Source: Methylobacterium isbiliense (GTDB lineage: Bacteria; Pseudomonadota; Alphaproteobacteria; Rhizobiales; Beijerinckiaceae). From it: 64,000 bases of DNA. Within the stretch, counting starts at the first letter, position 1. Each line of letters starts with the position of its first letter. Position numbers and translations under genes: made by a program. Below the pieces are notes generated by a model that did not search any database, was not told the origin of the DNA, and saw only the letters and a list, made by a program, of their open reading frames with translations. Location of the stretch: the NCBI RefSeq assembly GCF_022179325.1, contig NZ_BPQQ01000031.1:186001-250000 (forward strand), given 5' to 3'. Below are positions 63,267 to 64,000 of this stretch, piece after piece.

Positions 63267-63839
63267 TCAAGCGTCCCTGCCGGGAAATGACGGATTGGCT
63301 GCCCCTTTCCGGTCCGGCACGGCGCCCGACGAACGCGCGGCCGTATCGGTTTTCGGCTCCTCTGGATCGGTTTCGGATCCTCTACCGTTGGCATCGCCCC
63401 CACCGTGGTGGGCGGCCTGCTTCAGCGGCACGAGGTAGCGCAGCGTCAGATAGGTGACGAGGCTCAGGATGGCGGCGATGTCATAGAGGCCGTAGCCCAC
63501 CGCCGCCCCGAGTGCGCCCGTGGCCCACAGGCTGGCGGCGGTCGCGGTGCCGGAGGCACGCCCGGCATGCTTCAGGATCGCACCGCCGCCGATGAAGCCA
63601 ACGCCCGTGATCACGCCTTCCAGGATGCGGGCCTGTCCCGTCGAGTCCGCCCCGAGCACGCGGATCGCGACCAGCACGAAGCCGCAGGCGGCAACCGCGA
63701 CGAGGGGAAAGGTGCGGATGCCGGCCGAGCGCTCCTCCTGCTCGCGGTCCCACCCGATCGGCGCCGCGAGCGCGTAGGCGATCGCGAGATCGACGAGATG
63801 GGATGCCACCTCCCAGAGGCTGAAGGCCGTGAACTTCAT
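63267..63839 (-). CDS. MgtC/SapB-family membrane protein
   Basis: 190 residues with about five membrane helices. MgtC signature GWDREQEERSAGIRTFPLVA near residue 29 and GVGFIGGGAILKH around residue 78. A hydrophilic Gly/Asp-rich tail follows. The family inhibits F-ATP synthase or supports growth at low magnesium. It is probably a separate unit from the czc genes. Confidence 0.88.
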   Translation of the reverse strand: MKFTAFSLWEVASHLVDLAIAYALAAPIGWDREQEERSAGIRTFPLVAVAACGFVLVAIRVLGADSTGQARILEGVITGVGFIGGGAILKHAGRASGTATAASLWATGALGAAVGYGLYDIAAILSLVTYLTLRYLVPLKQAAHHGGGDANGRGSETDPEEPKTDTAARSSGAVPDRKGAANPSFPGRDA

Positions 63840-63933
63840 CGACGTGACGGTTCTTTCTCGATAGCGTTGCGCGGTGCGCCCCACGGGCAAAGGTAGCTTT
63901 CAGCATGATCGCCGATGCGCGAGCCGGCACGAC

Positions 63934-64000
63934 TCAGGTGGCGATCTCCTCGATCACCAGCATGCCGAGGAAGCCTATGAAGAACATCGCGGTAGTCCAG
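63934..64000 (-). CDS. C-terminal end of a membrane protein (5' part outside window)
   Basis: The last 21 or so codons of a frame entering from the right edge, ending MFFIGFLGMLVIEEIAT. It looks like a final transmembrane helix. Nothing more can be said from the window. Confidence 0.4.
   Translation of the reverse strand, partial: WTTAMFFIGFLGMLVIEEIAT

Overview
The window is high-GC (about 70 %) alphaproteobacterial DNA. Gene content and protein style (NodT and OprB porins, CzcBA, IS5/IS110/IS701/IS66 elements, a MobF relaxase with a TraG-type coupling protein) fit Methylobacterium or a close relative. This is inference from recognisable families; no search was run. It combines a conserved-looking left third with a mobile, decaying middle and right.

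Region 1 (1-5.2 kb): the end of a branched-chain amino acid ABC transporter operon (livH-M-G-F, start/stop overlaps throughout) converges on a methyl-accepting chemotaxis protein. Region 2 (5.7-21.5 kb) is the most coherent block. It holds a SCO/SenC-like copper chaperone candidate, a large exported copper-radical (galactose/glyoxal-type) oxidase with C-terminal AbfB-like and ricin-B lectin domains, and then a nearly complete type II secretion system in several transcription units: gspK-J-I-H-O plus an unknown membrane protein (-), gspG and gspD (+), gspN/C-like, gspM and gspL (-), gspE-F (+). All five copper/Cys-Tyr cofactor residues of the oxidase are visible. I propose that the chaperone, oxidase and secretion system form one functional unit.

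Region 3 (21.9-38.7 kb) is an accessory, partly conjugative island. It starts with an IS5-type element beside a low-GC HExxH protein. A mobilization module follows: a traG/virD4 gene cleanly split by another IS5-family element, a membrane protein, a ParA-like ATPase, a small protein, then a divergent small RHH-like gene and MobF relaxase. A truncated FitA-like antitoxin, an IS701 element and a nested IS cluster close the island. In the cluster an 834-bp IS5-type element was invaded by an ISL3-type element and two IS110 elements. Removing the three guests restores a 268-codon transposase frame exactly.

Region 4 (38.8-56 kb) is a patchwork of envelope genes: two OprB-type porins, phospholipase D, DedA, PepSY, a NodT outer-membrane factor and several Gly/His-rich or His/Glu-rich exported proteins. 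It also holds orphan flgC and flgB copies 13.5 kb apart and several broken genes: a Na/Ca antiporter with one nonsense codon, a GH15 stub, a frameshifted exported protein, and a lone CDF C-terminal domain carrying a signal peptide. An IS66 element lies before flgB.

Region 5 (56-64 kb): a methyltransferase, then on the minus strand a CzcB-CzcA heavy-metal RND pump whose downstream TolC/CzcC-type gene is a frameshifted remnant. A small HVHCGCH protein lies upstream of czcB, followed by MgtC and the edge of another membrane protein.
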